A stretch of DNA of 64,000 nt from Chondrocystis sp. NIES-4102 (lineage in GTDB: Bacteria > Cyanobacteriota > Cyanobacteriia > Cyanobacteriales > Xenococcaceae). The number at the start of each line of letters is the position of its first letter. Within the stretch, counting starts at the first letter, position 1. The notes under the pieces are model-generated. The model saw only the letters and a program-made list of their open reading frames with translations. It was not told where the DNA came from and did not search any database. Positions 63,617 through 64,000 of this stretch are shown here, in pieces. A program made the translations under genes and the position numbers. The DNA is taken from positions 248,001-312,000 of the forward strand of contig AP018281.1 in assembly GCA_002368355.1 (NCBI GenBank), written 5' to 3'.

Positions 63617-64000
63617 GTGGTCAAAAAATTGAGTAATGAAATCTTGATTAGCATTGCTGTAGTGGTAATTTGTGGATCAGTATTAGCCGTTTCTGCTTTT
63701 TTTGGTAGTAGCCCCAAACAACAGGCGATCGCTTCTACCATTCAACCATCAACTAATTCTCCCCAGCTAATCGCTCAAAATAATATCTCAGAGGAAAATT
63801 CTATGGATTTAAGCAACGCTACCACAACTAGTTCAGGCTTAAAATATATTGTGGTAAAAGAAGGTGATGGTGCATCCCCTCAAAATGGACAAAATGTAAC
63901 TGTTCACTATACAGGTACTTTAGAAGACGGGACAAAATTTGATAGTTCTCGCGATCGCAATCGTCCTTTTTCTTTTAAAATTGGTGTCGGTCAAGTTATC
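63617..64000 (+). CDS. FKBP-type peptidyl-prolyl isomerase, 5' part (runs off the window)
   Basis: Open from GTG 63617 (TTG 63629 is also possible) to the last base. A hydrophobic N-terminus ([22 protein letters not shown]) suggests export or membrane anchoring, followed by a Ser/Gln-rich linker and the start of the FKBP domain at about residue 74: [45 protein letters not shown] isomerases assist folding of exported proteins. The 3' end lies beyond the window. Confidence 0.9.
   Translation, partial: MVKKLSNEILISIAVVVICGSVLAVSAFFGSSPKQQAIASTIQPSTNSPQLIAQNNISEENSMDLSNATTTSSGLKYIVVKEGDGASPQNGQNVTVHYTGTLEDGTKFDSSRDRNRPFSFKIGVGQVI

Overview
The window is cyanobacterial chromosome. GCGATCGC (HIP1) octamers are scattered through genes and spacers, heptamer-type STRR repeats (CTACTAC / CTCCTGA units) fill several spacers, and typical cyanobacterial genes are present: the slr0089/slr0090-like tocopherol pair, sepF-proC, ycf23, cyanobacterial gshA, PatA-like regulators and a Mo-nitrogenase C-terminal-domain protein. 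Coding DNA is AT-rich and spacers are often AT-rich or repeat-filled. A unicellular or colonial cyanobacterium of Pleurocapsa/Chroococcales type is my guess; genus cannot be fixed from this window.

Layout. 0-5 kb: 3' end of mfd, a DIP1984 protein, a small Mo-nitro_C protein, then an arsenosugar-type glycosyltransferase, a DUF547 protein and a frameshifted rhodanese. 5-11 kb: a Cys-rich exported protein divergent from an ArsP-like permease, tocopherol methyltransferase plus HPPD, a 2OG-Fe(II) oxygenase and cysK. 10.9-11.2 kb: a GC-rich, strongly structured minus-strand RNA candidate lying between cobB/cbiA and cysK. 12-25 kb: a PatA-like regulator, folD, a TraB/GumN protein, a Nudix hydrolase, a C-terminal protease, rpmF (58 aa), a SuoX-like oxidoreductase, an OmpR-type regulator, sepF, proC and a solute-binding protein. 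25.3-28.5 kb: an IS200/IS605-family element (tnpA and tnpB divergent) has split a second PatA-like regulator.

28.6-41 kb: PP2C phosphatase, PlsC-like acyltransferase, LivG/NatA-like ATPase, two divergent HicAB toxin-antitoxin modules with a GNAT gene, two tandem DUF2079 membrane proteins separated by a repeat block, surE, a thioesterase, a DUF4168 protein and an aldo/keto reductase. 41.5-46 kb: an arsR-pstSCAB operon with a perfect 20-bp ArsR/SmtB-type palindrome upstream, divergent from an RppA-like regulator that has no adjacent kinase. 46-51 kb: a large membrane protein, the SRP RNA gene, a C39-like protease gene interrupted by an amber codon, ispG and a VapC-type toxin with its likely antitoxin. 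51.5-56 kb: a TetR-SDR-old yellow enzyme operon with a palindromic operator, divergent from a TonB-ExbB-ExbD system. 56-64 kb: LysM/M23 peptidase, trmL, gshA, a 47-aa protein, ycf23, a DegT-type aminotransferase, a proline-rich repeat protein and the start of an FKBP isomerase.

Points that most deserve attention are the structured RNA upstream of cysK, the regulator split by the IS element (with a predicted guide matching its own empty site), the ArsR-controlled pst operon, the gene decay events caused by a 4-bp HIP1 duplication and by an amber codon in a palindromic motif, and the back-to-back HicAB modules.
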